The position numbers and the translations under genes were made by a program. The notes beneath the pieces were generated by a model. The model was not told the origin of the DNA. It saw only the letters and a list, made by a program, of their open reading frames with translations, and made no database searches. A stretch of 10,674 nucleotides of DNA from Gammaproteobacteria bacterium (GTDB lineage: Bacteria > Pseudomonadota > Gammaproteobacteria > DRJJ01). Positions 1-6,862 of this stretch are shown here, piece after piece; position 1 is the stretch's first letter, and each line of letters opens with the position of its first letter. The stretch spans positions 1-10,674 of the forward strand of contig DRJJ01000275.1 of assembly GCA_011052255.1 (NCBI GenBank). The letters are read 5' to 3'.

Positions 1-128
1 CAGGGTTATCTTGAATTCGAAAGTGGCCGATGTTAGATTAAATCCAGATATCACGATCAGGGTAGCAAGTAAAAAATAATAGTTATTTTCGTCTCCCGGT
101 AAAATCACGCTGGGCCAGCATCTTGAAT
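1..128. other. Intergenic leader with no recognised gene
   Basis: No convincing coding sequence lies here. The only visible structure is an AT-only inverted repeat, with arms 73-79 and 83-89 (AAAATAA / TTATTTT) around a three-base loop. It is followed by mixed sequence rather than a T run on the plus strand, so it is not a clear terminator. The promoter of the porin gene is expected here or inside the adjoining repeat, but no good -35/-10 pair is evident. Confidence 0.4.
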
Positions 129-177
129 AATACTCAATACTCAATACTCAATACTCAATACTCAATACTCAATACTC
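129..177 (+). repeat. Heptanucleotide tandem repeat (AATACTC)x7
   Basis: Seven exact head-to-tail copies of AATACTC fill these 49 bases without a mismatch. The array ends 7 bases before an AAGGAG ribosome binding site and 21 bases before the ATG of the porin gene, so it lies in the promoter or 5' leader region. Each copy contains AATACT, which matches the -10 consensus at four of six positions, including the second A and last T. Perfect short arrays are prone to slipped-strand copy-number change. A heptamer changes spacing by seven bases per copy, so expression could vary with copy number; that effect is inference. Confidence 0.95.
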
Positions 178-184
178 ATATAGC

Positions 185-190
185 AAGGAG
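185..190 (+). promoter_or_regulatory. Ribosome binding site of the FadL-like gene
   Basis: AAGGAG lies eight bases before the ATG at 199. This fixes the start codon and places the heptamer array immediately upstream of the translation initiation region. Confidence 0.8.
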
Positions 191-198
191 TTGCAAAG

Positions 199-1420
199 AT
201 GAAGTTCAAAAATATTGCCCGACTTATTGTAGTCGCCAGTATCACAGTAACAACCGGCACTGCCCTGTTACTGTGGAGTTCCGGACTCTTTGCCGCAGCC
301 GGCGGCCTTGCGTTTCCGGAGCAGGGCGGCCCGATTTCCGGTACGGCACAGGCAGGGCAGGCGGCGGTGGCTCGTGATGCCTCCACTGCATGGTTGAACC
401 CCGCGGGTCTTACGCGCATCGATAAAACGCAACTCCTGGTCGGCGCACAGATTATTGATTTGAGTGCGGAGTTTAATCCAGACTCGCGCACCACGACGAC
501 CGGTTCGGACGGTGGCAATGCAGGTGGCAGCTTCCCGGGAGGGTCGTTTTACCTTGCTGTGCCGGTTAACCAACGGCTGACTGCCGGGTTCAGCTTCACG
601 GCACCCTACGGCTTGCCGCTCGAGTATAAGTCTGACTGGGTTGGGCGATCATATGCGACAGAGCTGGACTTGCTTACGATCAACATCGAGCCTTCATTGG
701 GCTATAAGGTAAACGACTGGGTATCGATCGGTATCGGAATTGATTTCCAGTATGCCGATTTCGAGCAGAAAATGATTGTTCCGGCCGGTCCAGTCGACCT
801 TAATGTGGCGATCGATGGTGATAGCTGGGAGGTTGGTGCTTCTCTGGGGATATTGTTCGAACCCTCCGCAACCACTCGATACGGACTTATCTACCGTACC
901 GAAATGGCTCATGATCTCGAAGGTGATCTCAACACGATTGTTAACCGACAGGTCTCGGCCAGTCAAACGATACCGCAAAGCCTCACCTTTAGCGCCTACC
1001 ACGAGCTTGATCCGCGCTGGGCGATTCTGGCCGATGTGGGCTGGACTGACTGGAGTGCATTTGATCGCACTGTTATTAATATTAATGGACCAGCCGCGCA
1101 ACTGGAAAGACACCTGGAATTTTGGGCTGGGTGCGCACTACCGGTATCGCAAGAACTGGCTGCTTATGACCGGCGTTTCGTATGTCAGTTCAGCGGTGTC
1201 TGAGACAGACCGAACTCTCGACATTCCGGTGGACAGGCAGTGGCGCTTCTCGCTGGGTTTCGAAAATGAAGAGTCGGGGAAATTTCGCTGGGGTGCTAAC
1301 TATACCTATGCAGACCTCGGTGATAATGAAGTTGATGCCAGCAATTTCACTGGCCGTGTCGCCGGGAATTTTGACTCGGTCATGCAGATGATTGGCATGT
1401 ATGGCTCGTGGACGTATTAG
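199..1420 (+). pseudogene. FadL/OmpP1-family outer-membrane porin, frameshifted
   Basis: This encodes an outer-membrane beta-barrel of the FadL/OmpP1/TodX family, channels for long-chain fatty acids or other hydrophobic compounds. The start has AAGGAG at 185-190. An N-terminal hydrophobic segment (about residues 8-33) ends in an Ala-rich signal-peptidase-like site. The family signature with NPAG (residues 67-70) follows, then alternating barrel strands. Reading from 199 is open to a stop at 1201-1203. From about 1104, however, the conserved FadL-like sequence (NWKDTWNFGLGAHYR and onward) continues in the next frame to TAG at 1418-1420, ending in an aromatic residue as barrel proteins do. Removing one base within about 1093-1104 would give a protein of about 406 residues, normal for the family. 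The break could be real decay, reversible phase variation or an assembly error. Unrepaired, the product is 334 residues with a foreign tail and lacks its last strands. Substrate unknown. Confidence 0.85.
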
Positions 1421-1492
1421 TATCAGGTGACCGATACATGCTGCCGAGGCTTTTCCCCTGGACTGGAAATAGAAACTCTTAAGGAGCGAATA

Positions 1493-2347
1493 ATGGCTTG
1501 TAGTAAATATTTAAGCACGGCCCTGGTCACCATGCTGGTGTTCATTATGGAAACATCGGTCACCGGGAATGCGCTCGCTGCAACGGCTGGTGGCGGTAAT
1601 ACCGAACCCGCAGTGAGCTCAACCGAAAAACTCGCGCGTGCTGCCCAGAACCCGGTAGCAAGCATGATCAGTTTGCCGTTCCAGAATAATACCAATTTTA
1701 ATTTCGGGCCCGAGAGCAAGACGCAGAATGTGCTGAATGTCCAGCCGGTGTTGCCCTTCGAGCTGAATGATGACTGGAACCTGATTACTCGCACGATCGT
1801 GCCGGTCATCTCGCAGCCAGGATTTGTTCCGGGTCAGGATCGTACGGATGGTGTCGGTGATACGGTATTCACTGCATTTTTATCGCCCAAAGATTCGGGG
1901 GAATGGATCTGGGGTGTGGGTCCGGTGGTTTTGATACCGACTTCGAGTAATGACCGCCTGGGTGTGGGTGAGTGGGGCGGTGGTGTCGGTGTTGTGGTGC
2001 TGACCATGCAGGGCCCCTGGGTGGTCGGTGGTCTGGTCAATAATGTCTGGTCATCTACCAATGATAGTGGTGCAAAGGTGAACTCAATGACCTTTCAGCC
2101 TTTTATTAACTACAACTTCAGCGGCGGCTGGTATGCAACCACATCACCTATTATTACCGCTAACTGGGAAGCCGATAGCGGCAATAAATGGGTGGTTCCG
2201 TTAGGTGGTGGATTCGGGCGCATCTTCAAGATAGGTGAGCAGGCTATCAATGCGCAGGTGCAGGCCTTCTATAATGTAGAAAGTCCGGATAATATCGGAC
2301 CGGACTGGACGCTACGCTTCCAGCTGCAGTTCCTGTTCCCTAAATAG
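1493..2347 (+). CDS. Exported beta-barrel-like protein of the 'neuromedin U'-labelled group
   Basis: This is a 284-residue exported protein of unknown function. I chose ATG 1493 because AAGGAG sits at 1481-1486 with a six-base gap and because it gives a signal peptide (residues 1-29, ending N-A-L-A before Ala30). An in-frame start at 1427 exists but lacks these features. The mature part is rich in alternating hydrophobic/polar stretches and in Gly, Asn and Trp, as in a small outer-membrane barrel. Phrases such as QNPVASMISLPFQNNTNFNFG and DDWNLITRTIVPVISQPG resemble, from memory, bacterial proteins misannotated 'neuromedin U', or transporter-like proteins near the Phenol_MetA_deg (MetA-pathway) family. 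It starts 72 bases after the porin gene on the same strand, so cotranscription is possible. A palindrome follows at 2397. Confidence 0.8.
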   Translation: MACSKYLSTALVTMLVFIMETSVTGNALAATAGGGNTEPAVSSTEKLARAAQNPVASMISLPFQNNTNFNFGPESKTQNVLNVQPVLPFELNDDWNLITRTIVPVISQPGFVPGQDRTDGVGDTVFTAFLSPKDSGEWIWGVGPVVLIPTSSNDRLGVGEWGGGVGVVVLTMQGPWVVGGLVNNVWSSTNDSGAKVNSMTFQPFINYNFSGGWYATTSPIITANWEADSGNKWVVPLGGGFGRIFKIGEQAINAQVQAFYNVESPDNIGPDWTLRFQLQFLFPK

Positions 2348-2396
2348 AACGCTGTGAAATAAGAACCTGGTGAGCCTCTGATTAATTGGTAGCCTG

Positions 2397-2431
2397 GTAG
2401 GGCGCAATAACCGCAGGGCATTGCGCCCTAC
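2397..2431 (+). terminator. Palindrome GTAGGGCGCAA / TTGCGCCCTAC, possible terminator or dispersed repeat
   Basis: The arms at 2397-2407 and 2421-2431 are perfectly complementary over 11 bases around a 13-base loop. A T-rich stretch (TTATTTTTG) starts six bases after the stem. It lies 50 bases after the preceding stop codon, so it may end that transcript. The separation from the T stretch makes it a non-canonical intrinsic terminator. The GTAGGGCGCAAT...ATTGCGCCCTAC form resembles short palindromes that recur between genes in many proteobacterial genomes, so it may be one copy of a dispersed repeat; that comparison is from memory. Confidence 0.55.
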
Positions 2432-2451
2432 GGTGCTTATTTTTGTCATTT

Positions 2452-2460
2452 TGCTATAAT
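2452..2460 (+). promoter_or_regulatory. Extended -10 promoter of yaaA
   Basis: TGC-TATAAT is a perfect extended -10 element (TG at 2452-2453, TATAAT at 2455-2460). No good -35 hexamer is found at the usual distance, which fits an extended -10 promoter. The predicted transcript start is near 2467, giving a leader of about 26 bases before ATG 2493. No peroxide-regulator (OxyR) site could be recognised by eye. Confidence 0.6.
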
Positions 2461-2492
2461 CATGTGCTTTTACAGACAACTGAATGATCCCT

Positions 2493-3275
2493 ATGTTAAT
2501 CGTCATATCACCCGCCAAAAAGCTCGACTATGAATCGCAGCCCAAAACCCGCCAGTTCACCACGCCGGATTACCTTGATCAGTCGCAGCTGTTAATCAAC
2601 CGCATGCGTGATTTCTCCAGCCTGGATATCTCGGAGCTGATGCGCGTGAGCAGCAAGATTGCCGAGCTGAACTTTGATCGTTATGAACAATGGACAGCCG
2701 ATTTTAGCCCGGAAAATGCGAAACAGGCGTTACTGGCGTTCAAGGGTGATGTTTATACCGGTATGGATGCAGACAGTTTTAGTGCAGCAGATTTCAGGTT
2801 TGCACAAAAGCATCTGCGTATCTTGTCTGGCTTATATGGGTTGCTGCGACCACTGGATCTGATGAAGGCCTATCGGCTGGAAATGGGTACTCGACTCGAA
2901 ACTCTGCGCGGGAAAAATCTGTACGAATTCTGGGGTGAGATAATCACCACAGGCCTGAACCAGCAACTGAAAAAATCAAAGTCGGATGTATTGATTAATC
3001 TGGCATCAAATGAATACTTTAAATCGGTGAAACCAGAATTACTTAATGCTGAAATTATTACACCGGCTTTCAAGGAATATAAAAACGGTGACTACAAGAT
3101 GATTGGCATTTATGCCAAAAAGGCGCGTGGCATGCTGAGTCGATTTATCATCAAGAACAAAATAACTGATTCGCAGCAGATCAGGGAATTTGATCAGGAG
3201 GGTTACCGTTTTAACAAAAAACTATCCAGTGGCAATAACTGGGTGTTTACCCGAAAAATTCCGACAAAAGCCTGA
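2493..3275 (+). CDS. yaaA: YaaA peroxide-stress protein (UPF0246/DUF328)
   Basis: This 260-residue cytoplasmic protein closely matches the E. coli YaaA family (about 258 residues). In E. coli, YaaA is induced by hydrogen peroxide under OxyR and limits DNA and protein damage by lowering intracellular unincorporated iron. Recognisable family blocks are ISPAKKLDYES (5-15), LLAFKGDVYTGM (80-91), LSGLYGLLRPLDLM (111-124), LYEFWGEIIT (143-152), INLASNEYFKSVKP (168-181) and YAKKARGMLSRFII (207-220). I start at ATG 2493 because the E. coli protein begins at the equivalent Met; an upstream in-frame ATG at 2484 would add only three residues. Neither start has a clear Shine-Dalgarno. It appears monocistronic, with its own extended -10 promoter, and converges with the parA-like gene 48 bases away. 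No terminator is visible in that gap. Confidence 0.93.
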   Translation: MLIVISPAKKLDYESQPKTRQFTTPDYLDQSQLLINRMRDFSSLDISELMRVSSKIAELNFDRYEQWTADFSPENAKQALLAFKGDVYTGMDADSFSAADFRFAQKHLRILSGLYGLLRPLDLMKAYRLEMGTRLETLRGKNLYEFWGEIITTGLNQQLKKSKSDVLINLASNEYFKSVKPELLNAEIITPAFKEYKNGDYKMIGIYAKKARGMLSRFIIKNKITDSQQIREFDQEGYRFNKKLSSGNNWVFTRKIPTKA

Positions 3276-3323
3276 ATTGGTTTGAGTGCTGCTATGCGCC
3301 AGAGAAAAGGGCCATCGGGTGGA

Positions 3324-4043
3324 TCAGGTATGAATGCAGGCCTGCGCATGGTTGTGTGTTGTCTGTTCAGACTGGTTGTTGTTTTCAGCCTCCAGCCAGT
3401 TAAGTAACAGGTTCCAGTGTGCAACATCTCTGCTGGCGTGGCTGGATTTAATCTCATGCACTCCGCAGCCCTGTTCGACCGCACGGGTGTATTGCTGGGT
3501 ATCGCGCAGGCGCGCAATGACCGGGATTTTAAGTGTGGCCAGGAATTTTTCCAGCGCTTTGAATGACAGGGTATTGGTGCGCGTCCGATTGGCGATAATC
3601 GCCAGTTTTATGTGTCTTTCGCGCACCTTACACAGCAGGAGAAGGTCCCGGATAAAGTCGGCAGTCGCCTGAATATCAATAGGCGAGGGCAGTACCGGCA
3701 CGATGATGCAGTTAATGTCTTTGGTTTGGCGTATTAGTTCGTCACCTTTCCGCCCTGCAGGGGTATCGATGATAATACGCTCCACATTCTCCGGTACGCG
3801 TAATAACCAGGTTCGGGTGACATTCAGGCAGGATGTGGCTGATGCGTCGACACCGTGGATAGCCGGTTTGTCAGACGGGCGTCTGCTTAACCAGCGTGTA
3901 CTGGAGCGCTGGTCGTCATAATCAAACAGAGCAGTGCCGATGCCCTGCGCGGCATAGAAGCTGGCCAGGTTGGTTGCGACAGTGCTTTTACCACAGCCGC
4001 CCTTGGCGTTGGCAATCAGGATTCGTTGTACACTACCAGACAT
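3324..4043 (-). CDS. Orphan ParA/MinD-type ATPase
   Basis: A 239-residue P-loop ATPase of the ParA/MinD (SIMIBI) superfamily. The deviant Walker A motif AKGGCGKST (13-21) has both the signature Lys14 and the phosphate-binding Lys19. The switch I region DYDDQRSSTRW (41-51) follows, and Walker B is IIIDTPAG with Asp93. The ANRTRTNT stretch (151-158) fits the base-contacting region of these proteins. Such ATPases dimerise on ATP, bind DNA or membrane, and position plasmids, chromosomes, carboxysomes or chemoreceptor clusters. No ParB, centromere-like repeat array or cargo gene is present here, so the cargo is unknown. The tail from about residue 219 is hydrophilic, rich in Asn, Gln, His and Thr, and looks unstructured. 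The Shine-Dalgarno is weak (GGTGA three bases before ATG). There is no N-terminal helix-turn-helix, so it is a short, type Ib-like form. Confidence 0.88.
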   Translation of the reverse strand: MSGSVQRILIANAKGGCGKSTVATNLASFYAAQGIGTALFDYDDQRSSTRWLSRRPSDKPAIHGVDASATSCLNVTRTWLLRVPENVERIIIDTPAGRKGDELIRQTKDINCIIVPVLPSPIDIQATADFIRDLLLLCKVRERHIKLAIIANRTRTNTLSFKALEKFLATLKIPVIARLRDTQQYTRAVEQGCGVHEIKSSHASRDVAHWNLLLNWLEAENNNQSEQTTHNHAQACIHT

Positions 4044-4379
4044 AAATCACCAAATTTCTCGGGTATGGAAATTATACTACTTATATAAGGGAAGTTCCTT
4101 GTCAATTTGGGATACCCCACGTTGCTGCATTTTAGCCTGATTTTGGTTCTGGTTATGAAAATAGGGGTAATAAAAACACCTGTTAAAGCAATTATAGTAA
4201 TAATAGTGAAAGAACGCATGGCCTGGACTCCGGATATAGTCAGATAGCCATATTCGGCTTATGGCAGGCAACTCTGTATTCCCAGCGCGCCAATGTGTTA
4301 TCACTAACACCCTATCGGCACTGAGCAGAATATCTGCAGTAGAGACACCAGAGGGTTAATTGGAGTTAGCGTGAAAGTA
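4044..4379. other. 336-bp AT-rich intergenic region with two small stem-loops
   Basis: No convincing gene lies between the parA-like start and the esterase stop. A GTGTTA-TCAC-TAACAC stem-loop (six-base stem, four-base loop) occupies 4295-4310. A second imperfect one occupies 4320-4340 (ACTG-AG-CAGA / ATA / TCTGCAGT, with a two-base bulge). Neither is followed by a clear T run on the minus strand, so they are not obvious terminators of the esterase gene. They could be operators, a processed RNA end or chance. A 67-codon minus-strand frame (4219-4016) is discussed among the rejected items. Confidence 0.45.
4071..4076 (-). promoter_or_regulatory. Putative -10 box of the parA-like gene
   Basis: Read on the minus strand this is TATAAT, 27 bases before the ATG at 4043. 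A TTGACA is present on the same strand at 4105-4100, but it is 23 bases from the -10, longer than the usual 16-18. The promoter may therefore be weak or activator-dependent, or the TTGACA may be chance. Confidence 0.35.
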
Positions 4380-5372
4380 TTATGGGGTAGACGGGTGCCT
4401 GCGAGGGTGATGTTTGAAAAAATCCCAGACAATATCGGTAGCAGAAACTGTCATATCGGGTTCGTCCAGCAAGGCATACTCTACCCGCCAGCCATTGCGG
4501 ACCTCTGATGCCCATGCATGTCCCATACCTTCCAGGGTATAGAGCTCTACTGCGGTTTTGTCACAGGCAAACTGGTAACGTGTGGTGCTTTTAGAAATCT
4601 TGCTGGATCGGGCCTGCCCGGAATGACATGATGCTGCCTGCATCCAGTATCGTAAGGACATTTCGACTGAAATGTCAGTGCGTTCGGCAAATGCCTTACT
4701 GCCCTGACCGCCATCGTAGGGTATCTGCTGATCGGCCAGGCCATGCATGGTAATCAGCGGCAGTGTTCTGACTGGCGCGGGAATACGAAACTCCGGTTCA
4801 TCTGGCCCGGCTCTGCCTCCGATGGTCGCTGACAGCGGGGCAATTGCGGCAAGTACATCCGGCATTGCAGCGCCCAGACGATAGGCCAGCATGCCACCAT
4901 TTGAAAAACCTGCCACATAAATACGGTGTTTATCAATATGCAGGCGTTCGACCAGTTTGAGTATAAGCTCACGTACAAAACCTACATCGTCCACCTGCTT
5001 CTCCAGTGCATAAAAGCAGCAGTGGCCACTGTTCCAGGTATAAAATCGGTCGTGGGTGTAGCCAGTTCCTTGTGGATAGACAACGATAAAGCCTTCGGTC
5101 TCTGCTTTTCTTGTCATGCCGGTGCGTTCTTCAAACATGGCCGCATTGCCGCCGCCGCTGTGCAGCATAATCACTACAGGTAACTTTTTCTGCTCATTCC
5201 AGTTCGACGGGATATAAAGATTGTACTGACGCAGGCGATTATCGTAAGGCAGGGTTAGCTCATAATGCGTAGCTGCTCGTAGCTGTTGCTGCTCAACAGG
5301 CTTGACAGCAACCGGGCTGGCGCAACCGCTAGCCACGATTACAAGAAGGAATACTGAGAATCGCAAGATCAT
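4380..5372 (-). CDS. Lipoprotein esterase, PHB-depolymerase/LpqC-like alpha/beta hydrolase
   Basis: This is a 330-residue alpha/beta hydrolase of the polyhydroxybutyrate-depolymerase-like esterase family (LpqC group, which also includes feruloyl and acetylxylan esterases). I prefer ATG 5372; an in-frame TTG at 5390 has no Shine-Dalgarno. The start gives a lipoprotein signal peptide ending A-S-G-C with acyl-acceptor Cys17. Ala at +2 predicts outer-membrane sorting. Visible elements are the HSGGG oxyanion region (about 71-75), a W-NSGHCC block before VDDVGF (about 113-132), nucleophile Ser157 in GFSNG, Asp214 in the HGLADQQIPY motif and His285 in GMGHAW. The catalytic triad is therefore complete. 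It probably cleaves ester bonds of periplasmic or extracellular substrates; true PHB-degrading activity is not shown because no substrate-binding domain is visible. It stands alone on the minus strand, 216 bases beyond a small membrane-protein gene. Confidence 0.85.
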   Translation of the reverse strand: MILRFSVFLLVIVASGCASPVAVKPVEQQQLRAATHYELTLPYDNRLRQYNLYIPSNWNEQKKLPVVIMLHSGGGNAAMFEERTGMTRKAETEGFIVVYPQGTGYTHDRFYTWNSGHCCFYALEKQVDDVGFVRELILKLVERLHIDKHRIYVAGFSNGGMLAYRLGAAMPDVLAAIAPLSATIGGRAGPDEPEFRIPAPVRTLPLITMHGLADQQIPYDGGQGSKAFAERTDISVEMSLRYWMQAASCHSGQARSSKISKSTTRYQFACDKTAVELYTLEGMGHAWASEVRNGWRVEYALLDEPDMTVSATDIVWDFFKHHPRRHPSTP

Positions 5373-5588
5373 AGGGCCTGGATTATTCAAGTGTGAATGG
5401 GTTTGTTCGCATAAGTGTAGTTACAGCAGGTAGTTTAGAATAATTGTCTGCTGCGCCCATCATTGTTACATAGTATTCTATTCGAGCAGGTTTATCTAAT
5501 GACGGCATCACATAAAATGTCGGTGTATGGTTTTCCAGATTATCCGGAACAAGCTGAGCCGTTGTTGGCTATTCGTGCGTTGGGTATC

Positions 5589-5723
5589 TCAATATCCGAA
5601 TGCTGCCCGGAGAATATCCCACAGGGTTCTGGCTATATAAAACCAGGCGACCAGGCCGGTAAACAAGACCGCCCCTGAAAAAAGTAGCGATAGTGATGAG
5701 TAAAGCATATTCTTCTTTGTCAC
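5589..5723 (-). CDS. Small single-span membrane protein (44 aa)
   Basis: I do not recognise this protein. A GTG start at 5723 is preceded by GGAG (plus-strand positions 5732-5735) with an ideal eight-base gap. Longer upstream in-frame starts lack such a site and would add a polar extension that looks non-coding. The product begins with a short lysine-containing stretch. It then has one hydrophobic segment (about residues 11-31: Leu, Phe, Val, Ala) and a tail with IARTLWDILRAAFGY, consistent with an inner-membrane single-span peptide. It lies on the same strand as the esterase but 216 bases away, and divergently from the metallo-hydrolase. Small membrane proteins often attach to larger complexes, but no partner is indicated. 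An ORF on the opposite strand overlaps its 3' end and seems less likely. Confidence 0.45.
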   Translation of the reverse strand: MTKKNMLYSSLSLLFSGAVLFTGLVAWFYIARTLWDILRAAFGY

Positions 5724-5837
5724 GGCAAAATCTCCATTTTCATTTACCTGAACAATAGCGGTAGAGCTGCGTTGACGGGTAATCCCTTTGTGACGTGTGC
5801 TTATCCTTGCGTGACACCTGGTTCGGGTGTTGGCAAG

Positions 5838-5854
5838 TGACAGGATTGCTGTCA
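5838..5854. promoter_or_regulatory. Inverted repeat TGACAG-N5-CTGTCA, possible operator
   Basis: This 17-base perfect inverted repeat has six-base arms (5838-5843 and 5849-5854) and lies 33 bases before the ATG chosen for the metallo-hydrolase gene. Its place just upstream of the likely coding start suits a repressor or activator site, or a leader hairpin. No regulator family can be assigned by eye. Confidence 0.3.
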
Positions 5855-5886
5855 TGCTAATGTTTTTGGTGAACAGGGCTGCTTAC

Positions 5887-6828
5887 ATGTACCGATTTGT
5901 TTTGTTGTTATGCGGGTTGTTAGTTAGCGTGGGGGTATTAGCCGGTCAGGAGTTACCGGATTACCCGATACAGAAATTATCCCGGCATGTGTATGTCATA
6001 CACGGGCCTGTTGGCTTGCCCAATCCGAAAAATCAGGGCTTTATGAATAACCCGGTGGTAGTGATAACGGCTGCCGGTGTCGTCGTGATCGACCCGGGTT
6101 CCAGTTTGTACAGTGGGCGTATGGTGTTGCGTCAACTACGCAGTATCAGCAGTAAACCCGTGACACATGTGTTTAACAGCCATATTCATGGTGATCACTG
6201 GCTGGGAAATCAGGCTATACGTGACGCCTACCCGAAAGTAAAAATCTATGCACACCCGAGAATGATAGAAGAAGCAAAGGCCGGCGGCGGCGATTCCTGG
6301 GTCAAGATAATGGAAAGAGTGACCAGGGGTGCTACGGCTGGTACGCGTCCCGTTTACCCCACTCATGCGTTAAAGGATGGTCAGCTCATCAAGGTGGGCG
6401 GCATCAGCTTTCGGGTCTACCTGGGTAAGCACCAGCACACCATGACCGATGCAATGATCGAGGTGGTTGAAGATTCAGTAATGGTGACTGGCGATAACGC
6501 ACTGTATACGCGAATCGGCAGTATGGATGATGGCAGTTTTCGCGGTAACATCGCTGCGCTCGATCTTGCGATCAAATTAAACAGCAAGGTCTATATCCCC
6601 GGACATGGTCCCAGTGGTGATGCCAGTGTTATCAAGCCATACAAAACCTACCTGGAAACGGTTTACAACATGGCCTCCAGGTTGTCTGAAGATGGCCTGG
6701 CCGATTATGAAATGAAAGGGAAAATAGCAGCAAAACTCAAAGCCTATTGGGACTGGGCAGGGTTTGAAATAGAGTTTGGCAGGCACATCAGTCTGGCAGT
6801 GCTGGAGTATGAGCAGGCCGGGTTCTGA
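5887..6828 (+). CDS. Exported metallo-beta-lactamase-fold hydrolase
   Basis: A 313-residue secreted MBL-fold metallohydrolase. ATG 5887 has AGGG eight bases upstream and gives a compact signal peptide (residues 1-20, ending V-L-A-G). An alternative ATG at 5854 would add 11 residues and also has an AGGA eight bases upstream. The dinuclear metal site is complete: His99, His101, Asp103 and His104 in SHIHGDHW, His184 in KHQHTMTD, Asp203 in VTGDN and His240 in PGHGP. The fold-typical NNPVVVITAAGVVVIDPG (54-71) precedes it. Its layout recalls periplasmic SoxH-like hydrolases that accompany quinoprotein or sulfur-oxidation systems, but the substrate is unknown. It is not a flavodiiron NO reductase, since no flavodoxin domain follows. 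nnrS starts 34 bases later on the same strand, so the two are probably one operon. Confidence 0.88.
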   Translation: MYRFVLLLCGLLVSVGVLAGQELPDYPIQKLSRHVYVIHGPVGLPNPKNQGFMNNPVVVITAAGVVVIDPGSSLYSGRMVLRQLRSISSKPVTHVFNSHIHGDHWLGNQAIRDAYPKVKIYAHPRMIEEAKAGGGDSWVKIMERVTRGATAGTRPVYPTHALKDGQLIKVGGISFRVYLGKHQHTMTDAMIEVVEDSVMVTGDNALYTRIGSMDDGSFRGNIAALDLAIKLNSKVYIPGHGPSGDASVIKPYKTYLETVYNMASRLSEDGLADYEMKGKIAAKLKAYWDWAGFEIEFGRHISLAVLEYEQAGF

Positions 6829-6862
6829 ATAAATACGGGCATCAGGATCACAGGAACATTTG

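Noticed and set aside
123..377. Plus-strand frame starting in the heptamer array with an N-T-Q-Y-S-I-L repeat
   Set aside because: The repeated peptide is only the translation of the AATACTC array, and the rest runs out of frame through the signal-peptide region of the porin gene.
4016..4219. Minus-strand 67-codon frame with a GGAG eight bases before its ATG and a hydrophobic N-terminus
   Set aside because: After the first 22 residues the composition looks non-coding, with many rare codons (AGG, ATA, CTA, AGA), and it overlaps the parA-like promoter and start. It is kept only as a weak possibility.
5463..5678. Plus-strand 71-codon frame between the esterase and hydrolase genes
   Set aside because: It has no good ribosome binding site and no recognisable domain. 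Its 3' half is antisense to the better-supported small membrane protein gene.
5770..5786. Fnr-like half-site TTGACGGGTAATCCC before the hydrolase gene
   Set aside because: Only the left half matches. The right half lacks the required TCAA, so it is not a palindromic Crp/Fnr site.
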